64,000 bases of DNA, taken from Krasilnikovozyma curviuscula (Eukaryota; Basidiomycota; Tremellomycetes; Cystofilobasidiales; Mrakiaceae). Below are positions 12,627 through 23,486 of this stretch, piece after piece. The stretch's first letter is position 1; every line of letters begins with the position of its first letter. Location: contig MVAQ01000038.1 in NCBI GenBank assembly GCA_014825775.1, forward strand, positions 1 to 64,000. The letters run 5' to 3'. Below the pieces are notes generated by a model, which worked only from the letters and a program-made list of their open reading frames with translations, had not been told where the DNA came from and did no database searches. The position numbers were made by a program, and so were the translations under genes.

Positions 12627-13741
12627 ATGTCAATGCGGAAACCCAAGCAATTACCCTCCCATACCATACCGCCCCTTTCACCTGAAATCTTGCATCTCAT
12701 TGTCAGTTTAGTGGTGGAGCCTTCTTCTGCTATAGCCATCCCAATCCTCCAGACCAGCCGCATCTTCAATGAAATCGCTTCGAAGTTCTTCTACAGCGAA
12801 GTCATCATCAGGTCCCATATAGGACTGATGGCTTTCAACAACCTGTGGTCGACTGATAATATTGTCAAGGAGTCCATGGTGAAAAATATCCGCAGAATCA
12901 CCAAACTAGAGCTTCTCATGAGCGAACTCGTTCCTCCTCCAAGCAGGCCACCGTCTATCAACATCGTTCTGAGGTCGACTGAGCTTCCCAATCTCCGGAA
13001 TCTCACCCTCAGCGCACAGCTCTTAAATTGGTACTTCTCTTCGCCGACGCAGGTGTCGAAGTTCTGCGGCGACGTCACACCCGAAAGCGTTTCGCTTTCT
13101 GGTAATGACCTTGAAGACGACAACGGAGTTTACTGGGGCCGACGATTCGAATCACAAGCAACTAGTCATCTCATCTCCAAAGCGACGTTCCTAAAGGCTG
13201 ATTTTACTTGCATCGTCAACGCCTTCGACCCACTCCGCACAACGTACGGTCTCGACCTCGACAAACCTCGAATGCTAGAAACCATACACCTGGTTGCTAT
13301 AGGAAGCTGGGGCCCGGTTGTAAAGGAATCAATCGAGGATGCTGCTGATCGTGCTGATCGAGGAATCTATCCACGCAGTTTGAAAAGCGTGAGATTCATC
13401 TCGGTTAACCGATCAGATGCCCGCTTCCTGGAGAAATACACCAACGATGAGGAGAGGTTCCTGAAGGACGTCGACATCAGCTGGACAGAAGCTCCTGACG
13501 ACGATTCGGGAGACATGGGAAGCGACGAGGAGGACGATGAAGATGCGATGGATGAGTTTTGGTACGACGAGGACGATGAAGACGAAGAAGAAGATTTCGA
13601 TGACCTTGATATTTTCAATGGTGATTCCATCTATAGCAATCACTACGTGAGTGTCATATTCATTAATTACTGTTCTTCTCGCCAAAATGACTTCTCACAG
13701 CACCCCACAATCAGGACGAAGATGTCGAATCATCTGTTTAA
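12627..13741 (+). CDS. F-box-like protein with acidic C-terminal tail
   Basis: The first ATG in frame is at 12627. The N-terminus (PLSPEILHLIVSLVV, then IPILQTSRIFNEIASKFFYS) fits an F-box-like helix trio, the part that binds Skp1 in SCF ubiquitin ligases. It is followed by a region with leucine-spaced strands like those of fungal F-box substrate domains. Residues about 290-340 are almost entirely Asp/Glu. The last intron starts at 13647. Two in-frame acceptors exist, at 13701 (adds 33 basic residues) and 13715 (adds DEDVESSV). I prefer 13715 because it continues the acidic tail. No substrate can be inferred. The coding frame is otherwise uninterrupted. Confidence 0.7.
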
Positions 13742-13929
13742 GAGGAACAGGACGCAAGAGTGTGGAAGATCTTCCCGGAGGAAAGAGTGCGTTACTTAAT
13801 CCATCCTTTTACTGAGGCTGGGACACCGCGACTAAACCGCTTGTGTCTAATGGATAGATTGTTAATAGTAACATAGCCATCGATTATACATACTACTTGC
13901 GAATGAAACAATATAAAAACGAACATCTC

Positions 13930-14277
13930 TCATTTGAGACCCTTTCGGCCGCCAATAACGCTACTCCAATTCCCCAAAGAGTCAACAGCTTCATGTACCT
14001 CCAGGTGATCCTTCAGCGCCTCTTTCGTCTCGATAATCATTGAACCCAAAAGCAGGCTTGATCTTCAGATCCTTCGCTATCTCTATCATCCTAGGTCCCA
14101 TAACATGCCAAAATTGAATGGCGAGATCAAGAGATAGTTTGAGCGGTTGGAAAGCAAGATCAGAGGGTCAGCAGGAAAAGCCAATCTATTCAGCTTTCCT
14201 TCTGATGACTAAGCTAGAGCCCACTTAACTCTGCCTTCTTGACAGGACTGAGTGGTCCTACATACTTTACAGCCATC
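13930..14277 (-). pseudogene. SAP-domain gene remnant or frameshifted small gene
   Basis: On the minus strand ATG 14277 opens MAVKYVGPLSPVKKAE. A GTTAAG donor and a CCTAG acceptor (intron 14230-14091) join this in phase to MIEIAKDLKIKPAFGF. The SAP-like second helix, IETKEALKDHLEVHE, then appears in a different frame and ends at a TGA at 13930. The two halves together make a full SAP helix-loop-helix, but a one-base change is needed near the 14045-14051 CCCAAAA tract to connect them. SAP modules bind DNA or sit at the N-terminus of fungal membrane proteins; here nothing follows the module, so it may be a decayed 5' fragment. A sequencing error in the homopolymer is the main alternative. It lies downstream of PAN3 on the same strand. 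Confidence 0.45.
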
Positions 14278-14517
14278 CTAAGAGAGAAAGTAAGGTTTCT
14301 AAGGTGGTGGTAACGCGGAAATTAGTTGGCCAGAGGTCGGGTAGTGTCAATGTCCGAGATAGGAAGACCTCGAGAGATTAGAATTATGCTGCACAATTTT
14401 GCGAATCACTTTCAAAGGCAAACACTTATGCTTTGAAGTGCATGATGTGAATAACAACACCCTGGGTAAGCTGCAGAACGATCACTGCTGATCCTTAATT
14501 TTCCATTCTAATCTTCC

Positions 14518-17294
14518 CTACGGCAGCCTGGCAAGCTCCCTAAAACCAATTGAAAAAAGGAAGGAAAAAGATCGACGTCAATAAAAGAAATTTACTAATA
14601 AAATATGTGTCAGGCTGAATATGTCACTTACTTGAAAGCAGCATCGACACAGTCTCTGATCTCCTTGTACGAGACTACGAGGCAGCTCTGTTCGTCTCTT
14701 GAAACAAGCATGACCTTCTCTTCGGAACCAGCGTCAAGCTGAGGGATGGCACAACAGAAGGTCATTGAAGAATTAAAGTTGTTAGCCTTGGCGTGAAACA
14801 GTCGAAATGTAAGAGCAGTGACGAACCTTGTTCAAACAAGTCAAAACGTGACTGAGATCCAAAACAGGGTTGCCCACTTCGTCAACCTGATGGAAGACCA
14901 TATCACGAAAGAGCTTAAGAATGTATCTGTCGCCAGATTCGGACCATCGAAGGTCGTGATCGAATCTGTATCACAGGTTGTGACAGAGTAAAGTCAGAAA
15001 GAAAAGGATTCCTGTTATCAAAAATCGAGAACAGACACTCACTCTGGACGTTCGTTGATGAATCCGAACTTGCAAAGTAGCCTCACTAGTCGTGAATTTT
15101 CCAACTCAGCGGTCATATCACTCTCCATCGCGTCAGAATAGCTGCAGCGTATCGCGACCTCCAATCAGCTTCCACATCCGGACGGTGAACAACAAACCGA
15201 GATCGAGCAACTTACTGGAGAGCATTCTCAAGTTCATCGGAAACTCTCTCTTGGATATTCATCCAGAACTCTTCGATCCCACCGCCGGAATTAGAACTCA
15301 AAAGAGCCATGATGACATTACTCAGCTCGCTAGAGTAACCCCTCTGGATCCTCTCCATTGAAGCAGGAATATTCGCGGGAGAAGACGCCTGAGTTGAGTT
15401 ACAAGCAAGGGAGATGAGGAGTTTACCGAAGTTTAAGAGGTCTTCCACCTGGTAGGTGGATAGAGGGAGGTGTTCGGCATGGGTTAGGACGTCCAGAATG
15501 CCACAACAGTTAATCCGAACTCTGGGTAGAGAACAAGACTCGCGTCAGTCTGAATCACGAGGCGTCAGCGGTGATACGAGCAGTATCTCACCTGTTCTTC
15601 CCCGTCAGCAGGATTTTCGAGATGTCGAGACACCTAATCGCCAGACCCTCCTTGTGAACTCTTCGAATTGCTCCAGCAATTTGAACCACGTAACTCCAGA
15701 GTGTTTTCTCCGGGACGTGCATATCCACAGGCTGTAGTCGACCGTTCTTCATGGCTGGTGGTTTCGGTGTCAGGTGAGCTTCGAAAAGGGTTTGCGAACG
15801 TGGGTGGAAGTCATAGGCGAAGATCACGGCTGCACCAGAAGCAGAGAACAGAATTTTTGAGATTCAAATTCTAAATAGAGAAGGTACGAATAACTCACAA
15901 TGATCACCGAACAGCCGCGTTGTGAAGGCTTCTCGGACGTTGACGATGCTGGGGTGCCTGATTTTCCTCCATGCTTCGATCGAAGCAAACGCCGATTCGT
16001 GCATAAGTTTGAAACCTAAAGCATAGGTGAAACGATAAGTTCTGGTCAGAAAACAGACGGGTTAAGGAGCAGAAGCTAACCAACCTTCTATCCGCCGCAA
16101 GCAGTACACATTTCCATCAACGCTACATTGAGCCCGCACGACTTCGTTCTTGTAACCAAACATGCCTCCCCTCCTTGAATTACTTGCGCTCTCTGTCCTT
16201 CCCAGTTCAAGATTCAACAAGGAATGATACACATGCACTTCCTCCGGATACTTCGACCCTTGGGCTGCAAGGACTGCTGGCGGAGGGACCGACCAAGTCG
16301 CTTCTGACCGCTCCTGTAAATCCTGTCGGAGTGTGTCTGAAACAAAAAATCGATGGAGTTCTCTGTGCGTTGAAGACAGATTAGAGATGTGCGGCAGGGG
16401 GGAGGAATAGAGATGATAGTTGAGAGGGATTTGAGGTGGTGGTGGTGGGAGGGCAGGAGCAAGTAATGATTGGTGGTAGTATTCGCTCTCATCTACTTCC
16501 TCTTGAACATGTGTTGGTGACGGGTCTGAATCTGGGAAAAGCCCGCTTGTTGTTGACGATGAGGATGGATCGAACGACTTAGCGGACTGCAGCAGATAGT
16601 TCAGGAGCAAATAAGAAGTCAGTAGCTCAGTATAAGACCAAATAAATATGTAAAAAGAGCAATTTCTTTACTTACGACAGACATGGTGGTGAATCCTTGC
16701 AGAGGGTGAGGAGCGGCAGATTCACCCCCTGCTGGCTGACCAAACTCGCCCTCCTGGTGTGGAAACCCATTCGTCGCCTTCATGGGACTCATGACAAATT
16801 CAGCAGCATTCACAGACATACCCCCTTCGTTTGACGGACCAAGAGACGCCTTCTTAGGTACAAAGACAGCTGCTTTGGCTGCTAATACTGCTAATGCAGG
16901 GGGCTGAGGTGATGTTGGGACGAAAGCCTGAACTGTTGCTGGATTTGGGAGAGGTGAACTACCGCTAGCTACGGATGATGCTGAAGATGGTGCTGGGAGG
17001 GATAGAGACGCCTTCACAGGGGAGGAAGGGGCAGCGGCTGAGACCAGCGGCGGAGGATGGACGAAAGCACATCCTTTGCCCTCGAACTTGCAGGATCCAA
17101 AGATGACGACGTTTCTACAGTACTTCGCATTGTCCACAGCTGAACGAGATGCGAATATCAGCCAGATAACTTAGAAAGGTAAATGTGAAAGGTGAGTACT
17201 TACGTTTGGATTTAGCCCCGTTCACTTCTTTGTTGGAAATTGGTGGGCTCTCGTCTGGGGGAGGAGGAGGTTTTATTTGAATAGCAGCACTCAT
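14518..17294 (-). CDS. PAN3: PAN2-PAN3 deadenylation complex subunit PAN3
   Basis: The start MSAAIQIKPPPP at 17294 is followed, after one intron, by a CCCH zinc finger (KYCRNVVIFGSCKFEGKGCA plus FVH) that binds poly(A). A long Ser/Pro/Ala-rich linker follows, then the conserved PLNYHLYSSPLPH segment, and the pseudokinase domain with GYKNEVVRAQCSVDGNVYCL, WRKIRHPSIVNVREAF and VIFAYDFHPRSQTLFEAH. The coiled-coil/knob C-terminus includes LFCKFGFINERPEFDHDLRW and ILKLFRDMVFHQVDEVGNPV, the part that recruits the nuclease PAN2. The last exon encodes only KELARLP and ends at TAG 14518. The complex trims mRNA poly(A) tails in the cytoplasm. Several introns of 50-110 nt interrupt the gene. I did not fix every junction in the middle. 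Confidence 0.93.
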
Positions 17295-17694
17295 CCTACT
17301 GATTCCAAACTAATTTGAAAAACTCGGTGGTGCCGTTCGAAGCAACCTCGCCAAAGGGACGCGAGTGCTGCGGAACTCATGGCCAAAATGAAGCAACGAA
17401 GTTTTGTTTCACTGAGAAACTAGAACTAAGATCATTTAAATTCTCTTCAGAGACTTCCCAATCCTAGCTACTTAAAAAAATGGATAATTGTGACTGGTGT
17501 TTCTGAACAGAGATTTGTTTCCTTGCGAAGTCTTTTGAGACAACTCATACCTCAGGTAATGATGATTAAGAGATTGACTAGAAATATCTTAGCTTTATAT
17601 ACAGATCTGACCGGCAGATACCTTTGTTACAAAAATGAACCCGTCATTTCTCCTTTATCATATCAACAACCAACCCCAGTCTTAACTCTCAAGA
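17295..17694. other. Intergenic, upstream of PAN3
   Basis: 400 nt between tandem minus-strand genes, A/T-rich around 17400-17650. It presumably carries the PAN3 promoter. No gene is recognised. Confidence 0.45.
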
Positions 17695-18986
17695 TCAGAA
17701 TCTCCCCTCGTTGACTGACTGCAAGCCAAGTCTCTTCAGATCCCGCTGAAGATCATCGTAGCTAATGAAGCCCTCAGGGCGAGTATCTTTTTGATGAAAT
17801 AAAATACAAATGAGATTGGCTTGTGTAGTGCCGATGGCAGGAAGACTCGACAACTCACTTGGGATTGGAGCATTTCTCAAGCGGTGAATTCTTTGAAGTC
17901 GCATGTGTCCGTTCGGAGCGCCCTGAGAAGATCCAGAAGAATCGGAAGCACGACGAGTGTGAACATCTGTTTACAAAACCCGCAAATCAGAAATAGCACA
18001 AGAAGACACAATAATCCTATTTACTCACCAGTCCACTCTTCTTTGTCACTGCCGCTACCACTGCCACTGCCACTCATCTCTTCTGAAGAACTCGAGATGG
18101 ACGAAATGGAATGCGACAGGCCAGGGACCTTGTTGACGGAAGGGATCGAGTTGCCATTCAGCGATCGACTCGACGACTGTCTAGAAGAAACTCTCGACTG
18201 TCGCTTCATCTCAGCAATCTGGTGTGGGAAGAGAGGGATCTTCCTGGTCGGGCGTGGTGGTGGGGTTCCTCCTCCAGAGGAAGACGATGTCGAGCGTTGA
18301 GAGTACTCAGATGAAGCAGAGGACTTGACATCTGTGATTCCACGACGACCAGCATTCTCATTCATTCCTCCTTGTCTCATGAATGCCAGCTCCCGAATCA
18401 GCACTTCTTTCTCGTCCTCTGACGTCTTCCAAAAGACCTGAACTTGTCGCAGCGCTTCTTGAGCAGTCTGAAGTTCTTCTTCGACTTGCTGGAGACTGAA
18501 CTTGGTAGAAGAGAGGGTAGTTTCGAGAAGGTTGATCTGACGTTCAGCTCGAGCGAACTTAGAAACGGCTTGCTCTCGTTGGATGATGGCGCGAGCGCGC
18601 TCAGATTTAAGAGTGGTGAAGCGCTGTTCGACGGTCTCTTCGTCGTCGGCGTCTAACACAACGGGCGATGATGGTGGGAGAGGTTGAGCTGTGGAAGTGA
18701 GAGATTGTACAACTGGGTTGATGTGGGATGAGAAATGCAAGACGCGGGTGCGGGTGTTGTCACCGGGCATCCCCTCTGAGAAAGCCGGGGGGATAGGAGT
18801 CGAAGCTGTTAGTTGAATAATTGGTTGGACTACAGATTTGACCGCGTATGGATCTGATGATGGCAATGTGATATTGGAGATTGGCTGGGAGGCAGCAGTG
18901 AGTGAACCTGGTGGGGATGGACGCCGTCTAGCTGGACGAGCTGGCGCTGGCGCTGCTGAGCGTGGGACGTAGTGGTATGCCTGCAT
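17695..18986 (-). CDS. Coiled-coil protein of unknown function
   Basis: ATG 18986 opens a Pro/Ala-rich N-terminus (MQAYHYVPRSAAPAPARP). About residues 110-200 form one strong coiled coil (EQRFTTLKSERARAIIQREQ and onwards to RELAFMRQGG), followed by a low-complexity Ser-rich region with a TPPPRPTRKIPLFP patch that could bind SH3 domains. Two more exons were joined in phase: DVHTRRASDSSGSSQGAPNG after an intron at about 18028, and TRPEGFISYDDLQRDLKRLG ending at TGA 17695. The C-terminal FISYDDLQRDLKRLG resembles half of an EF-hand-like or adaptor helix, but there is no calcium loop. I recognise no family. The upstream region contains TATATAAGG on the coding strand. Confidence 0.68.
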
Positions 18987-19781
18987 ACTGGACTTCTTGA
19001 GAGTCTGAAAAGAAAGGAATGGAGTGGGAGGAGAAGAGGGGAGGGGGGCTGGGAAAGGGAAAGGAGTGGGAAGGCTAAATGACAGAAGTTTTTCGATGGA
19101 AGGATGAAGAAAAAGAGAAGCAACCTGCTAGCAAGGCACCTTATATAAGTTGATCATTTTCCTGAGTTTGTGTGCCCAGGCAGAGGCTTAACACACAGTT
19201 TCTCCCTGCTTTCGAAGGTGTCGACGAACAAAGTTGCTCCTCGCGCTCCCAATCCAGCTGAAACCTTGTTTCTGAGACCGCCGCGACTCGGTTTTTTCAG
19301 GCACCTCAGACCCTCCGCTGGCCCAAGATTTTCCCATTCTGGGTCTTCTTAGTGTGCAACCTTTCATTTCGAATCATTAACCTAGGATCCAAAGGGCTTG
19401 GATTCCAAAACTGAGTTGGTTAATTGACAGACGTACGAGGCGCACTCGGAGTAGCTTTGGCTTGCTCGGGTTGCTTACCTCGTTTCGTCTTGTTTTCCTG
19501 TACTGTATTGGGTAAGTGTGGATCGACGATTTGAAATATCTTATTTTTGTTGGTGGTTCCTTTCGAAGCTTGGTCTGTTAGGATAATTCGAATGTTGTTG
19601 CATAATTATCTGCAGTAATGCGTACGTAGCCTTCAAAAAGGCTTGAGAGAAGGGTGGAGATATATTTGCCTCTATGTCAGGATGTATGAAGACTAGTCCA
19701 GAAAAGGTATAATGCCGAAGGAAGTTGGTACAACAAAGGAGAAGAGGGAGAGGGCGGGAGGGCGCATGCCATCATCATAAC
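18987..19781. promoter_or_regulatory. Upstream region of coiled-coil gene and 3' region of phosphatase gene
   Basis: 795 nt. On the minus strand a TATATAAGG element lies at about 19139-19147, roughly 155 nt before the ATG at 18986, and is the only clear core-promoter-like signal. Purine-rich tracts (19015-19075 and 19735-19765) flank the genes. No coding frame is supported. Confidence 0.45.
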
Positions 19782-21342
19782 TCACTGTCAAAACAAATGT
19801 CACAGATATGTGAGTGAACCTCTGCTCTTAGAGAAAAGATACAAAAAAAGTGAGGCTGTTGACTTACAACAAAGTAGTTTGGTACACCCCCTCCACCTCT
19901 CCTAGTCGCTGGATTCCTCTCATCCGTCTCGTTCTCTATCGCCGCATCAAATGTCTTGAAGACAGTCTCTCCAGTCTCTGTCACAGTCATCAAAGATGCC
20001 AAATTACCACAACGGTAGCAGTAGCTGAAACAAGGATGAAAGACCGAACGTCAGGAACTGAGAAAGATAGACAGAGTAGGAACGGTCTCACTTCGGAGCA
20101 CTCCACACGGTCACCAGACGATTATCAAACATATGTTTGAATCCTTCTTGTACCAGCTGGTGCGCTCTCGCTATAAGCGTGAGCCCGTTCAAATGTTCGA
20201 ACTGCGAAAGAGAAAGATTATGTCAAAACAGTCTTTATCGAGAGATCGATGGGGAGAGAGACAGAAGAACAGAGTGAAGAAATAGCAAAACTCACTTCTG
20301 CCGTCACTCTTCCACCAAACAACCACCCTGCTCCTCGAGGTGACACTCCCCATCCTCCCGCCGACGGCGAACTCTCAAACGTGTCGTCAGGATCAGACCA
20401 CATGATATCGCAGAAAGCTCCTTCATGAGGGATTTCCTGGGAGAAAAAAGTAAAAATAAACTGGGTTAGGTCACTGGGCATAGCAAAAGATGGATAGAGT
20501 ATGGCTCACTTGAGCTCTGGCTATCGTCCGCACTTGATCGAGCGTCTTCACATCTGGTGAAAGACCGCCATGAACACAGAGAATCTGAGAATCTATTATT
20601 GCTGTTAAATCCACCCACGGGCAAGCCACAGAGAAAGCGAGACAATTGGTTATAGTCAGCGAATAGCCCAACTAGAATTCGAATGGGATAAACGAGACTG
20701 ACCTCCAAGTGGCAGGTAGTCAAACACATTACAACAAGCTTTCCATACAGCTGAGTTTCCGTACTTTTGTTGACATTCATCGTAGAATCCGTAAACCTAT
20801 CATTACAAAGGGACACGAATAATGTCAGCCATACGGCTCCTGATACAGCTTTCATGGATGGAAAAATGGCCACATTTAAATGAAACATAACGACTCACCT
20901 GGGTAATCTGCCTACTTTCATGGTTTCCCCTCAGAAGACTCACACTTTCCGGGAACCTGACCTTCAAAGCCATGAGCAGCTGAAGCGTCTCCAGACTGTA
21001 CAACCCCCGATCGACGAAGTCGCCCATGAAAACGTATTTCCTATCGAGACTCGGGAGTCCCCCACCTCTCCTGAGCAGCTCCAACAGATCGTAAAACTGG
21101 CCATGTAAGTCACCAGCTATACTGATTGGAGAGTTCAGTGGTGGTAGGTTGCTTTCTTCCAACAGGAGAGCAGTCACACGGCGACAGAGTGAGAGAATAG
21201 TCGTTTCCGGTAGAGGGTTGGGCTTGAGACAGTAGGATATCAGCGGGTCGTCAGAGACGAGCGTTATTCCAGTCGTTTGTGTATTGGATTCAGGATGGTT
21301 GATTGGTGTTGGGCTCACGGAAGGTGCCGGTAAAGGAGCCAT
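19782..21342 (-). CDS. SIT4: PP2A-like Ser/Thr phosphatase catalytic subunit, PP6/Sit4 type
   Basis: The start is ATG 21342 and the first 50 residues are a Pro/Ser-rich extension not found in yeast Sit4 or human PP6. The catalytic core has all PPP motifs: [24 protein letters not shown] and SAPNYCYRCGN. The choice of Sit4/PP6 over PP2A or PP4 rests on [31 protein letters not shown] and the [14 protein letters not shown] segment. The enzyme acts with SAPS-type regulators in G1 and TOR signalling. The final intron (about 83 nt, GTAAGT..GACAG) leaves a last exon whose first codon is the stop TGA at 19782, so the protein ends VPNYFV. Without splicing it would gain about 30 unrelated residues. The family normally ends in YFL, whose C-terminal Leu is carboxymethylated. 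Confidence 0.93.
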
Positions 21343-22635
21343 GGTGTCGTCGCTTTATCACACCTGCTTTACTGAATGGAGTGATGCAATTTCGATCTGA
21401 ATTTCGATACGGGTAATGTTTGAATTTACTATGATCCTGCAGGAGTGACGGTCACACACTGCCCGGTAAGCGTGGTGCTCAAACCAATTGCACTGAATAG
21501 AGGAGGTTCCACTCACCCACAAATCCTTGGTTGATAATCTTTCAAACTGGTATGTACTTCAGTATCCTGCTTCTATGTACTGACAGGCCAACTAGACTCC
21601 TTTGAACCGTACCAATTGCTACTGACGCCCGTTTTTCTATCTGCCTCGAAAAAAAGGGCTGACTTGACACAGTCAAACAGCAGAGTGAGTATATCGCTCG
21701 GTACGGAGTCCATACGGTCTAGTAGTAGACCCACCTGATATCAAAATTGACTGTTGATAAAAGTGTTCCTTAAAAAGCCAATGAAGGATCCAAACCGTCT
21801 GTGAAGAGCAAACAAGGACAGAAGAACGAATGTGGGAATGTAAAAGGGAGCAGCACTATCAGTGCACATAGCACAACTTGAGAGATCCATCAGGCTAACA
21901 TACCAGGGCTCAAAGTGGAAAGTTGCGTTCGCCAGGGTGATGGACCGAAGGGGGAAAAGCACAGTAAGGGCAATCGCAGCGTCGAGACTGACGCTGCATG
22001 GGCGCGAAATTGCCAAATTGCTTTGAGAGTGGCTGGTAGCGAACAAGAGCTCGAAAACGTGAGGATGGAACAATCAAGGGACTCTATAGACATGAGGTCT
22101 AATTGGAGATCGTTTACAAAAGATCTCTCTCGACATTGTGTGATTTGCTCGTCCACTACATCAAAACAGCTCTTCCTCGTTCCGTTCCTTCCTTGCAGTC
22201 TAACGAGACCTCAAAACCATATCTCACAATGGAAAGAGAATCCGTTGTGTTATATTTCTTCAATTACGAGGGAGGGACTTCAAACCATAATTATTCTCGC
22301 AATATTCCATCGGTAAGCATGCCCTCGCCTTCCCCTCACAATACGGAATAGTCTATTTCAACGGCACAGACAAGGGAACAAGGGTTTGAGTGCTGGGGGT
22401 GGTATCCGGTGTTAGGTAACTAGATGGAAGCGACGTGGGGAAACAGCGTTCGGCGGTGGGGTAACAGCCGTGTGTCGATACTGAGATTGGTTCTTTTTTT
22501 TTTTTTGCGATGAACGGGTAGGTGAAATGATGACTATGTACATGGTATTGCATAGAAAAGATGCTGTTGTTCGTTGTATAGTTGGTATGAAGAAAATGCT
22601 GGCGTTATGTCGTGTGGTTGTACTCCCATAGTCTT
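21343..22635. other. 1.3-kb stretch without a supported gene
   Basis: The phosphatase promoter must lie at its left part. Open frames of 110 and 133 codons exist near 21741-22316 on opposite strands, but they overlap, show no domain-like composition and lack good splice or start context. A run of T at about 22492-22506 is the only simple repeat. I cannot exclude an untranslated RNA. Confidence 0.4.
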
Positions 22636-23069
22636 TCAAGCAGAGACCTTGTGTTTGGCGGCCTGTTTCTCCTTCAGAGCCCGTTCCCTCTCCTCGGCAT
22701 CTTTGAGTCTCTTTTCCAACTCTTGGAGTTCTTGGGTCAAGTGGGAAGTTTGGGTTTTTCTGCGAAAAATCCGAAACAATGAAGTGAGTGAATGTTCAGA
22801 TGAACTCCTGGACAGATTTCCTTGTCAGGAGAGCTGGTACACGACTCCATTCCTAAGATTTCTTCATAAGAGTTTCTTGAAGCTACTCACTTCTCCTCTA
22901 CCCTCTGTTCGAGCCCTTCTAAGCCAGCTTCACTGAAATCTACGCTGAAAGGAGCTGAGGCAGACACGATGGAGTTGTTGGGCAGCACATACGACTGGCT
23001 TGGTGCTGTTGAGTATGGAGCGTGGGAGTAGGAGGATGGGTTAGTGTGTGCTGTCGTCGTTTCGTCCAT
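22636..23069 (-). CDS. Small coiled-coil protein, unknown function
   Basis: Two exons (23069-22891 and 22759-22636) join in phase to about 100 residues. The N-terminus is Ser/Thr/Tyr-rich and contains VLPNNSIVSASAPFSVDFSE. The second half is a continuous amphipathic helix (LTQELQELEKRLKDAEERER) ending ALKEKQAAKHKVSA. No membrane segment or signal is seen. I recognise no family; size and shape fit an adaptor or tethering subunit. The acceptor precedes AAAAACCC, and an off-by-one here would give an early stop, so the junction is well constrained. Confidence 0.62.
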
Positions 23070-23486
23070 TTTTGTGTAGGCTATAACACGTATTCGATTT
23101 ATAAGGTTTCCATTGGGTTTTCAGAGATGGCTAGGGACAAGGTTAACCGAAAGGGAGCTTACCGGGGTTGGATAGAAGAAAGGAAGCTTGAGTGGATAGA
23201 AGGACGAGAGCCTGGGAAGAAGCAGGGCTTGTGAGCAAGCTTGAGTGTTATTCGAGGGTGTTGGCAGACAACCTCAAACGTTCCAGGGGTACATAATCAT
23301 TTTCTCGCAATTGATTTTTCCGCTGCGGGAAGTTGTTAAGAGAGGATATCGATACATTATTACTCGCTCTAGAGCTATCAAGCTGGTTTTCTGTCGTAAA
23401 AAATGGCGTCGCGAGATGTGATGTAGCAATGACGCGTAGCAGAAAGTCCACCATGGAACTAAGAACCACTAAATATTGCCTTCCCA
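23070..23486. other. Intergenic between small coiled-coil gene and chitinase
   Basis: 417 nt holding the promoter of the coiled-coil gene and the 3' end of the chitinase gene. Nothing else is recognised. Confidence 0.45.

Noticed and set aside
21741..22316. 110- and 133-codon ORFs on opposite strands in the phosphatase/coiled-coil gap
   Set aside because: They overlap, have random-like composition and no consistent gene model can be built.
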